This document shows, piece after piece, positions 52,874 to 62,109 of a DNA stretch of 64,000 nt; the stretch's first letter is position 1; each line of letters begins with the position of its first letter. The stretch is taken from positions 1,302,001 through 1,366,000 of the forward strand of contig CBDDGS010000043.1 in assembly GCA_965227935.1 (NCBI GenBank), read 5' to 3'. Source of the DNA: JAWPMT01 sp965227935 (lineage in GTDB: Bacteria; Bacteroidota; Bacteroidia; Cytophagales; Cyclobacteriaceae). Below the pieces are notes generated by a model. It saw only the letters and a list, made by a program, of their open reading frames with translations, did no database searches and was not told the origin of the DNA. The translations under genes and the position numbers were made by a program.

Positions 52874-52917
52874 AGCAGCGATTTCCACCCCGAGCGAACA
52901 CAGCATTCATGCAAAAA

Positions 52918-52948
52918 GAAAAGTCCTAGTCAGAGACTAGGACTTTCT
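52918..52948 (+). terminator. Rho-independent terminator after DUF6588 gene
   Basis: AAAGTCCTAGT (52920-52930), loop CAGAG, ACTAGGACTTT (52936-52946): an 11-base-pair stem with a short T tail and an A run on the other side, so it can work in both directions. Confidence 0.85.
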
Positions 52949-53040
52949 TAAGATGTCAAACAGGTGTATGAATAAAATTTGTGTTATGCTTAAGTTAATA
53001 CGCAGAAACCCGAATAGGTAACCCACTCTTTTGAAAAAAA

Positions 53041-53502
53041 ATGAAAATTTTATTCGTCTGCCTAGGCAATATCTGTCGATCACCTATGGCAGAGGCCATT
53101 TTCAACCACAAAATCAAGCAGTTAGACCTCCATACGTGGGGGGCATTTTCGGCTGGAACAGGCAATTATCACATTGGTGATCGGCCTGATGACAGGACAT
53201 TGGCAGTACTGGAATCTAAAGGAATAGAGAGCATCAGTCGCGCTCAAAACATCAGTTCGTACGATCCAGACCAGTTCAACTATTGGGTGGCTATGGACGA
53301 AAACAATCGTCAGGACACGCTTAGCTACTACCCTGAAATCGGAGAAAAGCTGGTTCTCATGCGAGAATTCGACTCGCTCGCACCCGGACAGCCTGTTCCT
53401 GATCCCTATTGGGGAGGTGCTGAAGAATTCGAGGAGGTCTTCAACATACTGGACCGCTCGATCGATCAATTTGTCGATCATATACGCTCCTTTCCAAAAT
53501 AG
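53041..53502 (+). CDS. Low-molecular-weight protein tyrosine phosphatase
   Basis: 153 residues, cytosolic. P-loop FVCLGNICRSPMAEAI (catalytic Cys at residue 7-8, Arg at 13) and the acid Asp in VPDPYWGGAEEFEEVF (about residue 118). The fold and length match LMW-PTP. It dephosphorylates tyrosine or arginine in partner proteins. The fructosamine kinase-like gene begins 15 bases later, and this pair is common in Bacteroidota; it may counter protein glycation. Confidence 0.93.
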   Translation: MKILFVCLGNICRSPMAEAIFNHKIKQLDLHTWGAFSAGTGNYHIGDRPDDRTLAVLESKGIESISRAQNISSYDPDQFNYWVAMDENNRQDTLSYYPEIGEKLVLMREFDSLAPGQPVPDPYWGGAEEFEEVFNILDRSIDQFVDHIRSFPK

Positions 53503-53517
53503 CATATCAGTCCTGTC

Positions 53518-54399
53518 GTGCAGCACTCTGATCTATTTGGACTCGTAGAGGGTATTTTGCTTTCAAGCCTCGGTACCCAGGTGGAGCTACGGCAAGTGGA
53601 AGTCCAGGGCGGCGGGTGTATCAACCGAGCATTGAAAATCATTGCAAGAGAGGACACCTACTTTCTCAAGTGTAATGAAAATTCCCACAACTTTTTCGAC
53701 CATGAAGTATCAGGGCTTCAATTGCTGGCAAGCAGTCAGACCTTTAGAATACCTGAAGTCATAAATGCGGGGGTATATGGAGATCAGTCCTATCTTCTAA
53801 TGGAATATATCAAGCCGGGGTATGGCGGAAGCAACTTTTGGAGGGACTTTGGTCGTCAACTGGCAGAACTACACCAACTATCCTCTGATAGTGGCCTCTA
53901 TGGCCTCGGGTACGACAATGAAATAGGCAGACTGCAACAGAAGAATGATTGGATGGACAACTGGATCGAATTCTTCATCCAAAACAGACTGGAGGCGCAG
54001 CTGACGCTGGCTTACTACAATGGGCACATTGACGAAGGGTTTATGCGGCGCTTCCGTGAACTCTATGGCCTGCTCCCTTCACTACTTGTCGGCGGCAAGC
54101 CCTCATTGTTGCATGGCGACCTCTGGTCGGGCAACTTTCTGGTGGGCGAAAATGGTGAGCCTGTGCTGATCGATCCGGCGGTTTACTACGGGCATCGAGA
54201 AGTCGAATTGGCTTACACCAGACTCTTCGGGGGATTCAACCCAGACTTTTACGAAAGTTACAACGCTTCGTGGCCGCTCCAGCCGGAATTTGAGGAGCGT
54301 GTAGACCTTTACAACCTCTATCCCTTGCTCGTACATGTCAATCTCTTTGGAGCTTCCTACCTATCTGGTATCGAGCAGACGCTCAGGAGGCATCTGTGA
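53518..54399 (+). CDS. Fructosamine-3-kinase-like protein
   Basis: 293 residues from GTG 53518. Phosphotransferase (APH-like) fold: VEVQGGGCINRALKII (nucleotide loop), FLLMEYIKPG-like hinge (YLLMEYIKPGYGG), catalytic LLHGDLWSGNFL (His-Gly-Asp, about residues 198-209) and VLIDPAVYYGHREVELAYT (metal Asp). It phosphorylates ketosamines on glycated proteins for repair. It follows the phosphatase by 15 bases and overlaps the end of aspartokinase by 17 bases. Confidence 0.92.
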   Translation: MQHSDLFGLVEGILLSSLGTQVELRQVEVQGGGCINRALKIIAREDTYFLKCNENSHNFFDHEVSGLQLLASSQTFRIPEVINAGVYGDQSYLLMEYIKPGYGGSNFWRDFGRQLAELHQLSSDSGLYGLGYDNEIGRLQQKNDWMDNWIEFFIQNRLEAQLTLAYYNGHIDEGFMRRFRELYGLLPSLLVGGKPSLLHGDLWSGNFLVGENGEPVLIDPAVYYGHREVELAYTRLFGGFNPDFYESYNASWPLQPEFEERVDLYNLYPLLVHVNLFGASYLSGIEQTLRRHL

Positions 54400-55633
54400 G
54401 AGGCTTGAAAAGCACTTGATACGTATTGCGCGAGGATTGCTCGAGGTACTTTGTTTCAACCGGTGGCAGTTTGTCCAAGGCGGCATCAGTCGCGTTCTTT
54501 ACTGTAGCCAATTGCAGTCCCAGATTGTAAAAGAGATCGTAGCGATCAACACACTTCTCCATCAGGCTTTCTAATCTTCCTGGCATCTCATCGAAGCAGA
54601 AGGAAAATGACAGTGCAGAGTGTTGAAAAAGATTAGTCTCTATCCTCAGCTGCCTGAGTACTTGAAGCAAATCCGTCATCAGATTCTCCGAAAGGATCGT
54701 ACTCTCCTGCGATCTCAAAGTAACCAGCACCTGGTTCTGCCTAAATACAAAACAAGGAATGTCGGTTGGCATTCTTTGATTGGTGATCAAACTCCCCCGG
54801 GACTTGGGCACAATAAAAGACTTCACTTGCAGTGGAATGCCCGCCCTTGCCAGTGGCTCCAGTGTTTTGGGGTGGATGACCTTCGCCCCGAAATAGGCCA
54901 TTTCTGTAACCTCGTCATATGATAAGGTCTCAATCATCTGGGCGTCGTCAAAGATCTTGGGATCTGCATTCATAATGCCGGGCACGTCCTTCCAAACGGT
55001 AACGCCGCTGGCACCGAGGCAAAATGCTACGGCGGCGGCGGAAAAATCAGACCCCTCTCTACCAAGGGTCGTCGTCTTCCCATCCAATGTTCCCCCGATA
55101 AACCCCTGTGTGATGTACACTGCATTGGGATCGGAGGTTGCAGTTTGAAGTCGTGCTTCCGTTTCGGTCCACTGAATATTTGCTGCCTTGAAATCGTCGT
55201 CCGTCAATATTAGCTGCCGGGCATCCAGCCAAATAACAGGAATTTGCCGCTCGAGCCATGCATGAATGATGGTCGTGGAAAGGAGTTCGCCGAATGCCAC
55301 GATCTTGGAATAGTACGCCTCCGGAAGGTCATCAATATCCTTGGCGGCCTCTCGCAAATCGCTAATCAAGCCCCCAACACTCTGCGGAACCACCCCCAAC
55401 AAGTCTGTTGCGACACGCTCGTGAAAGTCGACAATCGGTTGGAACGACTCCTCGTGTAGACCCTTCCGGTCATAGGAGTTGCTGATAAGACGTTCGAGGG
55501 CGTTGGTCATCTTCCCCATGGCCGAAATGACGATGACATGAGGCAACTCAATTTCCTCCTGCAAAATAGTTGTGAGGTTACGCACTGCCTCCGCGCCTCG
55601 AACGGAGGCCCCACCAAACTTATAAACCTTCAA
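54383..55633 (-). CDS. lysC: Aspartate kinase, monofunctional
   Basis: 416 residues. Amino-acid kinase domain: KFGGASVRGAEAVRNL (residues 5-20), VIVISAMGKMTNALE, GREGSDFSAAAVAFCLGA, DVPGIMNADPKIF, and ACT-like C-terminal regulatory domains. First step of lysine, threonine and methionine synthesis. The C-terminal ACT region is shortened relative to 440-460-residue enzymes, so allosteric control may differ. The BtuF-like receptor gene lies 15 bases upstream on the same strand. Confidence 0.88.
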   Translation of the reverse strand: MKVYKFGGASVRGAEAVRNLTTILQEEIELPHVIVISAMGKMTNALERLISNSYDRKGLHEESFQPIVDFHERVATDLLGVVPQSVGGLISDLREAAKDIDDLPEAYYSKIVAFGELLSTTIIHAWLERQIPVIWLDARQLILTDDDFKAANIQWTETEARLQTATSDPNAVYITQGFIGGTLDGKTTTLGREGSDFSAAAVAFCLGASGVTVWKDVPGIMNADPKIFDDAQMIETLSYDEVTEMAYFGAKVIHPKTLEPLARAGIPLQVKSFIVPKSRGSLITNQRMPTDIPCFVFRQNQVLVTLRSQESTILSENLMTDLLQVLRQLRIETNLFQHSALSFSFCFDEMPGRLESLMEKCVDRYDLFYNLGLQLATVKNATDAALDKLPPVETKYLEQSSRNTYQVLFKPLTDAS

Positions 55634-55648
55634 TGTCGTAACTGTTGC

Positions 55649-56455
55649 TCACACCCGAACCTTCAGATCCCTAAACGAGTCGAAGGTGACTTTTGCGAGG
55701 CGGCTGCCATACCAGGAGAATGCCTCACCATCAACCAGCTTTGTCAAGGCATTGGGAAATAGCTTCTTGAACTCCTGGAGGTGCGATTCCTTGAAAGGGA
55801 AAGGCTCTGAGCTAAGAAATACGGTATCTGCAGCGAGCGTTTCAAGGATGTAGTCATCAATCTGAGGATAGCGACGCTGCAGCACGATATTCTCAAATCC
55901 GAGATATTCCAGCACGGAATTGATGAATGTGCCCTTGCCAGCTACCATATAAGGTCGCCGCCAGATCATGTACAAAACCCTGCCTGAGTATCGGCAGTGG
56001 TGCTTCGCAAAATTCTGACGTACACGCTCCATCCAACTCTGCGCCTCCTGATCCTTGCCTGTTATCTGCCCCAACGTCTGCATCATCTCAAAATTCTGCT
56101 CTAGACTCTCGACATCGCTCATCCATACAGGGTAGTGCCTGGACAACTCTTTGATGTTCGCTTCGGTATTTTCCTCACGATTTCCTATGATCAGGTCAGG
56201 CTGTAGCTCGGTGATCTTCTCAAGATTAAAATCCTTGGTGCCTCCCACTTTCGCGATATCCGATATCGTACCCTCGGGGTGGATGCAAAACTTCGTCCGA
56301 CCGACGAGTCTGTCGGCCAAGCCCAGATCCAGAAGATATTCAGTAATAGAAGGTACTAAACTTACTATTCGCTGTGGTCTCTCAGGGACCCGAACCCGGC
56401 GGCCCATCTGATCACGCAGCGTTATCTCACCTAATGTATCTGAAGTCCTGACCAT
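55649..56455 (-). CDS. Helical-backbone metal receptor (BtuF/FhuD-like)
   Basis: 268 residues, class III substrate-binding protein fold: QRIVSLVPSITEYLLDLGLADRLVGRTKFC at the N-terminal lobe, ELQPDLIIGNREEN, then the long linker helix and VFLSSEPFPFKESHLQEF. No signal peptide is visible, so it may remain cytosolic, unusual for a transport receptor; no ABC partner is nearby. The start at 56455 keeps the family segment ITLRDQMG and overlaps the M42 peptidase gene by 29 bases. Confidence 0.82.
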   Translation of the reverse strand: MVRTSDTLGEITLRDQMGRRVRVPERPQRIVSLVPSITEYLLDLGLADRLVGRTKFCIHPEGTISDIAKVGGTKDFNLEKITELQPDLIIGNREENTEANIKELSRHYPVWMSDVESLEQNFEMMQTLGQITGKDQEAQSWMERVRQNFAKHHCRYSGRVLYMIWRRPYMVAGKGTFINSVLEYLGFENIVLQRRYPQIDDYILETLAADTVFLSSEPFPFKESHLQEFKKLFPNALTKLVDGEAFSWYGSRLAKVTFDSFRDLKVRV

Positions 56456-57500
56456 TTTCTATCCTCAGAAGACTCTCATATATCAAATCAATCACATGAC
56501 CTACATCGGCCTTGCTTACCATTTCTACCGTTGTGTGCATGTACTTAAGCGGTAGTGAAATGAGCGCGGAGGCCACTCCCTCGCCACTATAGGCAAAGGC
56601 ATCGGTATCGGTACCGGTGAAGCGCGAAGAGGCCAATCGTTGAAATGGAATGCCTTTGTCGTTCGCCACCGAGATAATGAAGTCACGCAGGTTATTTTGT
56701 ACTGCCGGCGCATAGGATAGCGTCGGACCTTGTCCACAGGAGACATCTCCACTAACTACTTTGTCATACATTGGGGCATTTGTGTCATGGGTAACGTCCG
56801 TGACGATCGCAACATCGGGAGCGATCCTTCTGGAGATCATCTCTGCACCCCGTAGCCCAATCTCTTCCTGCACGGCGTTGACCACATAAAGGCCAAAGGG
56901 AAGCCGATCACCGTTCTCTCTGATTCTCCTCAGTACCTCCGCTATCATGTACCCGCCGATTCTATTGTCCAGAGCCCGGCCCACGAGGTATTTGTCGCCC
57001 AACTCCATCAATTCATCCTCAAACGTAATGACACACCCCACGTGGATACCCATTTCCTCTACCTCCTCTTTTGAGGAAGCACCTACGTCAATGAATATGT
57101 TTTTGAGTGTGGGCGTCTCTTCTTTGTCTTTTCTCACGTGGATAGCAGGCCACCCAAATATGCCTTTGACTACCCCGTTGCTTGTGTGGATATTAACCCG
57201 CTTCGAAGGAGCAATCTGGTGGTCTGAACCACCATTTCGTATGACATATATGTATCCCTTGTCATTGATGTAATTGACAAACCATGATATCTCGTCGGCG
57301 TGAGCCTCGATAGCCACCTTGAAATCGCTGTCAGGATTCATAACGCCAACGACACTACCATAAGGATCGGTGATGTGTTGATCAATAAATGGGCGAACGT
57401 AGTCCAGCCAGATTTGCTGGCCGCGGGATTCGAAACCCGTTGGTGAGGCGTTGTTTAAGTATTCGTATAAGAAATCCTGACTCTTTTTATCCATAGACAT
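56427..57500 (-). CDS. M42-family metallopeptidase (TET-like aminopeptidase)
   Basis: 357 residues. Metal-binding and catalytic residues are visible: VAIEAHADEISWFV (first His-x-Asp), GRALDNRIGGYMIAEVL (bridging Asp), NAVQEEIGLRGAEM (Glu pair), IVTDVTHDTNAP (Asp) and PLKYMHTTVEMVSKAD (last His). M42 enzymes form dodecameric shells that trim peptides after the proteasome or Lon. The start is MSMDKKSQDF. Overlaps the receptor gene at its 3' end. Confidence 0.92.
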   Translation of the reverse strand: MSMDKKSQDFLYEYLNNASPTGFESRGQQIWLDYVRPFIDQHITDPYGSVVGVMNPDSDFKVAIEAHADEISWFVNYINDKGYIYVIRNGGSDHQIAPSKRVNIHTSNGVVKGIFGWPAIHVRKDKEETPTLKNIFIDVGASSKEEVEEMGIHVGCVITFEDELMELGDKYLVGRALDNRIGGYMIAEVLRRIRENGDRLPFGLYVVNAVQEEIGLRGAEMISRRIAPDVAIVTDVTHDTNAPMYDKVVSGDVSCGQGPTLSYAPAVQNNLRDFIISVANDKGIPFQRLASSRFTGTDTDAFAYSGEGVASALISLPLKYMHTTVEMVSKADVGHVIDLIYESLLRIENGQDFRYIR

Positions 57501-57640
57501 ATCCTTCTAGCCTCCAGTATCGCTGCAAGTGCGACAAATGTACCGATTGATTATTGTCCTTGAGAGATACAGGAGGAAATATAAGCAAAAAGGGTAATGC
57601 TCGTCAACCCAAGACCCGGACACATTGCACCAAATGTCAG

Positions 57641-58375
57641 TCAAAGACCACTGACCAAACCACCGTCAACGAGGTAGTCCTGTCCAGTGATATAGGAGGA
57701 GGCATCTGACACAAGGAATCGAACCAATTCTGCTACTTCGGTCACTGTACCCTGACGCCTCATAGGTATTTTTTGAATTACCTCTCGTGTGGCAGGATAG
57801 CTGTCAATAAAGCCCGGAAGGACATTGTTCATCCGTATTTTGTGCATGGCGAACTCTCTGGCAAATAGCTTGCAGTAGGCACTTAGCGATGCCCTGGCCA
57901 CTGATGATACCGGGAAATCGGCATTTGGCTCTACGGCGGCGAACGAAGAAATATTTACGATGGCACCTCCCGTAGGTTGTCGGCTCATGTAGGGCACGAT
58001 CAAGCGCGACATTCTCACCACATTGAGCAGCGACAGCTCTACCCCCTGCATCCACTGCTTGTCCGTGATTTCGAGCAGATTGCCCTTTGCAGCATGCCCG
58101 GTGTTATTGACGACCACATCTATGCGGCCGTACTTCTCATACGCGAGACCCACCAGCCGATCCAGGTCACGGTCGTCCTCCACGCTGCCTTTGATGGGTC
58201 GGGCGGATAGCCGATCGGCAATATCGTAGATCTCGTCGGACCTCGACATGACCACCAGTTTGTATCCAGCCTCGCCGAGAAGCTCTGCGGTGGCAGCTCC
58301 AATTCCTCTGCTAGCGGCAGTCACTACCGCTACTCGAGGGCTAGGCGGCTCCTGTTTGTGCTCTTCACTTCGCAT
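57641..58375 (-). CDS. SDR-family protein with altered active site
   Basis: 244 residues. The Rossmann motif TAASRGIGAATAELLG and NNTGHAAKG are standard, and the active-site Ser is kept (IVNISSFAAV). The usual YxxxK is replaced by SSVAR, so both the catalytic Tyr and Lys are gone (Arg in place of Lys). It may belong to a divergent SDR subgroup or be non-catalytic. The C-terminal SSYITGQDYLVDGG is typical. Its start shares one base with the stop of the carboxylase gene (58375), so the two are coupled. Confidence 0.88.
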   Translation of the reverse strand: MRSEEHKQEPPSPRVAVVTAASRGIGAATAELLGEAGYKLVVMSRSDEIYDIADRLSARPIKGSVEDDRDLDRLVGLAYEKYGRIDVVVNNTGHAAKGNLLEITDKQWMQGVELSLLNVVRMSRLIVPYMSRQPTGGAIVNISSFAAVEPNADFPVSSVARASLSAYCKLFAREFAMHKIRMNNVLPGFIDSYPATREVIQKIPMRRQGTVTEVAELVRFLVSDASSYITGQDYLVDGGLVSGL

Positions 58376-59958
58376 TAGAGTGGCAGGTTACCATGTTTCT
58401 TCCGCGGAAGTTTATCCACCTTATTTTTCAGCATCTCGAAAGCGCGCATGACTTTCAAGCGAGTATTTCGGGGGAGTATGACTTCATCGATAAATCCTCT
58501 TTCAGCGGCGATGTACGGATTGGCGAACCGGCGCGTATACTCATCGATCTTCTCCTGATGCGTGGTCCTGGGGTCTTCCGAAGCCGCGATTTCACGTTTG
58601 AATATAATTTCAGAGGCACCTTGCGCGCCCATCACGGCAATCTCTGCCGTAGGCCAGGCAAAGTTGAGATCAGCCCCGATGTGCTTAGAATTCATTACGT
58701 CATAGGCACCGCCATAGGCCTTCCTGGTAATAATAGATATGCGGGGTACGGTAGCCTCACTGAATGCATAAAGCAATTTGGCCCCGCTGGTTATGATTCC
58801 ATTCCATTCTTGGTCAACCCCCGGCAGAAAGCCTGGCACATCTACAAATACCAGCAAGGGCACATTGAAGGCGTCACAAAACCGAACGAATCTCGCGGCC
58901 TTCTTACTGGCATCAATGTCAAGCACGCCGGCTAGACTCATCGGTTGGTTACCCACTACGCCGATACTTTGCCCCCCGACCCTGGCGAAGCCCACCACAA
59001 TATTATCGGCATAGTCGGCATGGACTTCCATGAATGAATCATGGTCTACCGTTTGATGAATGACCTCCTTGATATCGTAAGGTTGATTGGGGTTGTCGGG
59101 AAGGATACTGTCGAGCCCCTCCCGCACATCATCGCCAGCATCGTAATGCATATATGGCAGCTCATCTTCGCAGTTGGAGGGGAGATAGGCTAGTAATTTA
59201 CGAATAGCCAATAGCGTTTCCAGTTCGTTCCTATGCTTGAAATGGGTGACCCCACTTTTAGTGGCATGGGTATTGGCACCCCCAAGATGCTCCGAGGTGA
59301 CGTCCTCCTGTGTTACCGTCTTGACGACGTTGGGGCCTGTCACAAACATGTAGCTGGTATCCTCTGCCATGAAGATGAAATCGGTGATCGCAGGGGAATA
59401 AACGGCCCCGCCTGCACACGGCCCTAGGATGGCCGAAATCTGAGGTATAACTCCTGAAGCCAGTGTGTTACGATAGAAGATGTCTGCATAACCCCCAAGC
59501 GACACCACGCCTTCCTGAATTCGTGCACCACCTGAGTCATTGAGCCCAATGATCGGCGCCCCATTCTTCATCGCCATGTCCATGATCTTGACGATCTTCT
59601 CCGCATGGGTCTCTGAAAGGGATCCCCCAAAAACCGTGAAGTCCTGACTGAAAACATAGACCAGACGTCCATCGATGGTGCCAAAACCAGTAATGACTCC
59701 GTCACCGGGAAATTTTTGCTTGTCGAGGCCATAGTCCGAAGATCTATGCATGACAAATTTTCCTATCTCCTGAAATGACCCTTTGTCCAGCAGAACACCC
59801 AGGCGCTCCCTCGCTGACAGCTTTCCCTTGGCATGTTGCTTCTCAATCCGCGCTGCACCACCGCCCTGTTCTGCCTCTGAATTCTTCTGCTGGAGGAGTT
59901 TGATCTTCTCCTCAATGGGAACGACAAAACTGGCACTCTGTGGCTTTTCGTATGACAT
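58375..59958 (-). CDS. Acyl-CoA carboxylase beta subunit (carboxyltransferase)
   Basis: 527 residues from ATG 59958 (MSYEKPQSASFVVP); upstream in-frame starts would add a non-family 54-residue extension. Carboxyltransferase domains: GSFQEIGKFVMHRSSDYG, GGSLSETHAEKIVKIMDMAM, GLNDSGGARIQEGV, GPCAGGAVYSPAITDF and, in the C-half, VDVPGFLPGVDQEWNGIITSGAKLLYAF and ITRKAYGGAYDVMNSKHIGAD. It transfers carboxyl from biotin to an acyl-CoA, most likely propionyl- or methylcrotonyl-type. No biotin carboxylase is in the window. Confidence 0.93.
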   Translation of the reverse strand: MSYEKPQSASFVVPIEEKIKLLQQKNSEAEQGGGAARIEKQHAKGKLSARERLGVLLDKGSFQEIGKFVMHRSSDYGLDKQKFPGDGVITGFGTIDGRLVYVFSQDFTVFGGSLSETHAEKIVKIMDMAMKNGAPIIGLNDSGGARIQEGVVSLGGYADIFYRNTLASGVIPQISAILGPCAGGAVYSPAITDFIFMAEDTSYMFVTGPNVVKTVTQEDVTSEHLGGANTHATKSGVTHFKHRNELETLLAIRKLLAYLPSNCEDELPYMHYDAGDDVREGLDSILPDNPNQPYDIKEVIHQTVDHDSFMEVHADYADNIVVGFARVGGQSIGVVGNQPMSLAGVLDIDASKKAARFVRFCDAFNVPLLVFVDVPGFLPGVDQEWNGIITSGAKLLYAFSEATVPRISIITRKAYGGAYDVMNSKHIGADLNFAWPTAEIAVMGAQGASEIIFKREIAASEDPRTTHQEKIDEYTRRFANPYIAAERGFIDEVILPRNTRLKVMRAFEMLKNKVDKLPRKKHGNLPL

Positions 59959-60085
59959 AATCAGGTGCGTTTGGGTTTTCGCCAAAGATATATACAGGAA
60001 CAAGACGAATTGCATAGGTCCACGAATACCCACAGAAATCAATTGACTAATTGTAATTAACTTGCAGCGCATTTGTAAGACACCG

Positions 60086-61036
60086 ATGAGAGTTGCAGTA
60101 GTAGACATGGGAACGAACACTTTTCACCTGATGATCGTGGATATCAGGGAGGGTGGCTTTTCGTTTGTTTATCGCGAACGAAACCCAGTTAAAATCGGTG
60201 CAAACGGCATCAACGAGGGCAGAATCTCAGACGAAGCCGCAGATCGAGCCATCGAAGCCATCCTCCATTTCAAAGCAGTGATTGACGAACATGGAGTGCA
60301 CGAAGTCCGCGCCACAGCGACCAGCGCTATCCGAAATGCTCGAAATGGACGGGAGCTCACTCAGCGAATTTATGAGCTGACTGGAATAGAGGTACGAATT
60401 ATATCGGGGCTGGAAGAAGCGGAGCTGATCTATTTCGGCGTGCAGCAGGCCCTGGAAATTGGGGATAAGCCCTCACTAGTGATGGACATAGGTGGTGGAA
60501 GCATAGAGTTTATCATCGGGACCAGCGACGAGGTGCTGTGGAAGCAGAGCTTTGAAATCGGTGGACAACGACTACTCGAGCGGTTCCATCGAAATGATCC
60601 AATCACGGATATTGAGATTCACAGCCTCAACCACTACCTGGATAGCGAGTTACAAGAACTTGTATCTATGGCTGAGAAGTATCAACCTACTACACTCATT
60701 GGGTCTTCCGGGACCTTTGACACACTCAGTGACATCTATCTGCAGTCTGTCCAAGGCACCAAGCCGGAGGGCGACACGGAGTACCCACTTACTTACGAGG
60801 CATTTCAGGATATCTACACTCAATTGACCGCGAAGGCACGGCAGGAGCGACTCGCCATGCCCGGCATGATCGCCATGCGGGTGGACATGATAGTTGTGGC
60901 AGTTGTGCTGGTGAGGTATGTGCTGGAACGCCTGGCACTGAGGTCTATCCGTGTATCGGCCTACGCCCTGAAGGAAGGAGTACTTCTTCACACAATAAAG
61001 AATCTAGTCGGAATTTCTCCCGAAATCGAATCATGA
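60086..61036 (+). CDS. Ppx/GppA-type exopolyphosphatase
   Basis: 316 residues from ATG 60086 (MRVAVVDMGTNTFHLMIVDI); a TTG 24 bases upstream is less likely. ASKHA fold: phosphate-1 DMGTNTFHL, ATATSAIRNARNG, GLEEAELIYFGVQ, phosphate-2 VMDIGGGSIEFII and adenosine-like LIGSSGTFDTL. It hydrolyses polyphosphate or pppGpp. Only the two-domain core is present (no HD or C-terminal domains). Its stop overlaps the start of the Ldh-family gene by four bases. Confidence 0.9.
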   Translation: MRVAVVDMGTNTFHLMIVDIREGGFSFVYRERNPVKIGANGINEGRISDEAADRAIEAILHFKAVIDEHGVHEVRATATSAIRNARNGRELTQRIYELTGIEVRIISGLEEAELIYFGVQQALEIGDKPSLVMDIGGGSIEFIIGTSDEVLWKQSFEIGGQRLLERFHRNDPITDIEIHSLNHYLDSELQELVSMAEKYQPTTLIGSSGTFDTLSDIYLQSVQGTKPEGDTEYPLTYEAFQDIYTQLTAKARQERLAMPGMIAMRVDMIVVAVVLVRYVLERLALRSIRVSAYALKEGVLLHTIKNLVGISPEIES

Positions 61037-62109
61037 TATACTCAGCGGAAGCTTTGGCAGAATTCTGTCAAGGAATATTTCGTAAGATCGGCTGCAATGA
61101 AGATGACGCTAACCTGGCTTCCAAGGTACTGGTCAGTGCCGACCTCAGAGGAGTAGATTCTCATGGTATCGCCAGGCTCATCGGCTATGTCCGGTTGTAT
61201 GAAAAGGCACGCATCAATCCCAAGGCGCAAATAAAACTGGTCCGTGAAACTCCCAGCACCGGAGTCATCGATGGTGACGCCGGCCTTGGGTTGGTGGTCG
61301 GTCCCAAGGCTATGGAAATGGCTATCGACAAGGCAAAGACCTGCGGCTCAGGGTGGATCTCCGTCCAGAACTCAAACCATTTTGGTATTGCGGGCTACCA
61401 CGCCATGATGGCACTGGAGGAAGACTGCATCGGAATCGCTATGACCAATGCCAGTCCGCTCGTATCCCCCACCTTTGCCAATGACAGATTGCTAGGGACA
61501 AATCCGATTGCTGTGGCAATACCCTCCGGTGTCGAGGCTCCGTTTGTTGCAGATATGGCTACGACAACAGCTGCCAACGGCAAGCTGGAGATCTTACAAA
61601 GAACAAATGAGGCGGCGCCTTTTGGCTGGATACAGGATGATCAGGGACACCCCACCACCGATCCAAATGGTGTCAAGAACGGTGGATCGCTACTGCCCCT
61701 TGGAGGGGATAGAACACACGGCTCACATAAAGGATACGCTTTGGGAGCCATGGTAGATATCTTTTCTGCCGTGCTGTCCGGAGCCAACTACGGTCCATGG
61801 GTGCCCCCTTTCGTAGCCTTCCTGGAGCCCTCAGCCAACCCTGTAGGACGTGGGATTGGACACTTCTTTGGTGCGATGCGTGTCGATGGTTTTCGGGATA
61901 CGCAGGAATTTAAAGATCACATGGATAACTGGCTCCGCCGATTCCGTGGCGCTCAGACTGTGCCGGGACAGGAAAGGGTGCTGATACCAGGAGACCCAGA
62001 GCGAGAGATGGAAGCGATCAGAAGTAAAGACGGTATTCCACTACTGGCCCCGGTCGTCAAAGACCTCAAGTCACTCGCCGAAAAATACGGCGTACCTCTC
62101 CAACACTAG
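61033..62109 (+). CDS. Ldh-family malate/L-lactate dehydrogenase
   Basis: 358 residues, type-2 malate/lactate dehydrogenase fold, NAD(P)-dependent. Typical segments: ADLRGVDSHGIARLIGYV (catalytic His in VDSHG, about residue 42), SNHFGIAGYHAMMALEEDCIGIAMTNASPLV, GTNPIAVAIPSG, VADMATTTAANGKLE and HGSHKGYALGAMVDIF. The substrate could be malate, lactate, ureidoglycolate or sulfolactate. Coupled to ppx by a four-base ATGA overlap. Confidence 0.92.
   Translation: MIYSAEALAEFCQGIFRKIGCNEDDANLASKVLVSADLRGVDSHGIARLIGYVRLYEKARINPKAQIKLVRETPSTGVIDGDAGLGLVVGPKAMEMAIDKAKTCGSGWISVQNSNHFGIAGYHAMMALEEDCIGIAMTNASPLVSPTFANDRLLGTNPIAVAIPSGVEAPFVADMATTTAANGKLEILQRTNEAAPFGWIQDDQGHPTTDPNGVKNGGSLLPLGGDRTHGSHKGYALGAMVDIFSAVLSGANYGPWVPPFVAFLEPSANPVGRGIGHFFGAMRVDGFRDTQEFKDHMDNWLRRFRGAQTVPGQERVLIPGDPEREMEAIRSKDGIPLLAPVVKDLKSLAEKYGVPLQH

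Noticed and set aside
59959..60120. 54-residue N-terminal extension of acyl-CoA carboxylase
   Set aside because: The extension is not family-like and overlaps the divergent promoter region and the ppx start; the ATG at 59958 is preferred.
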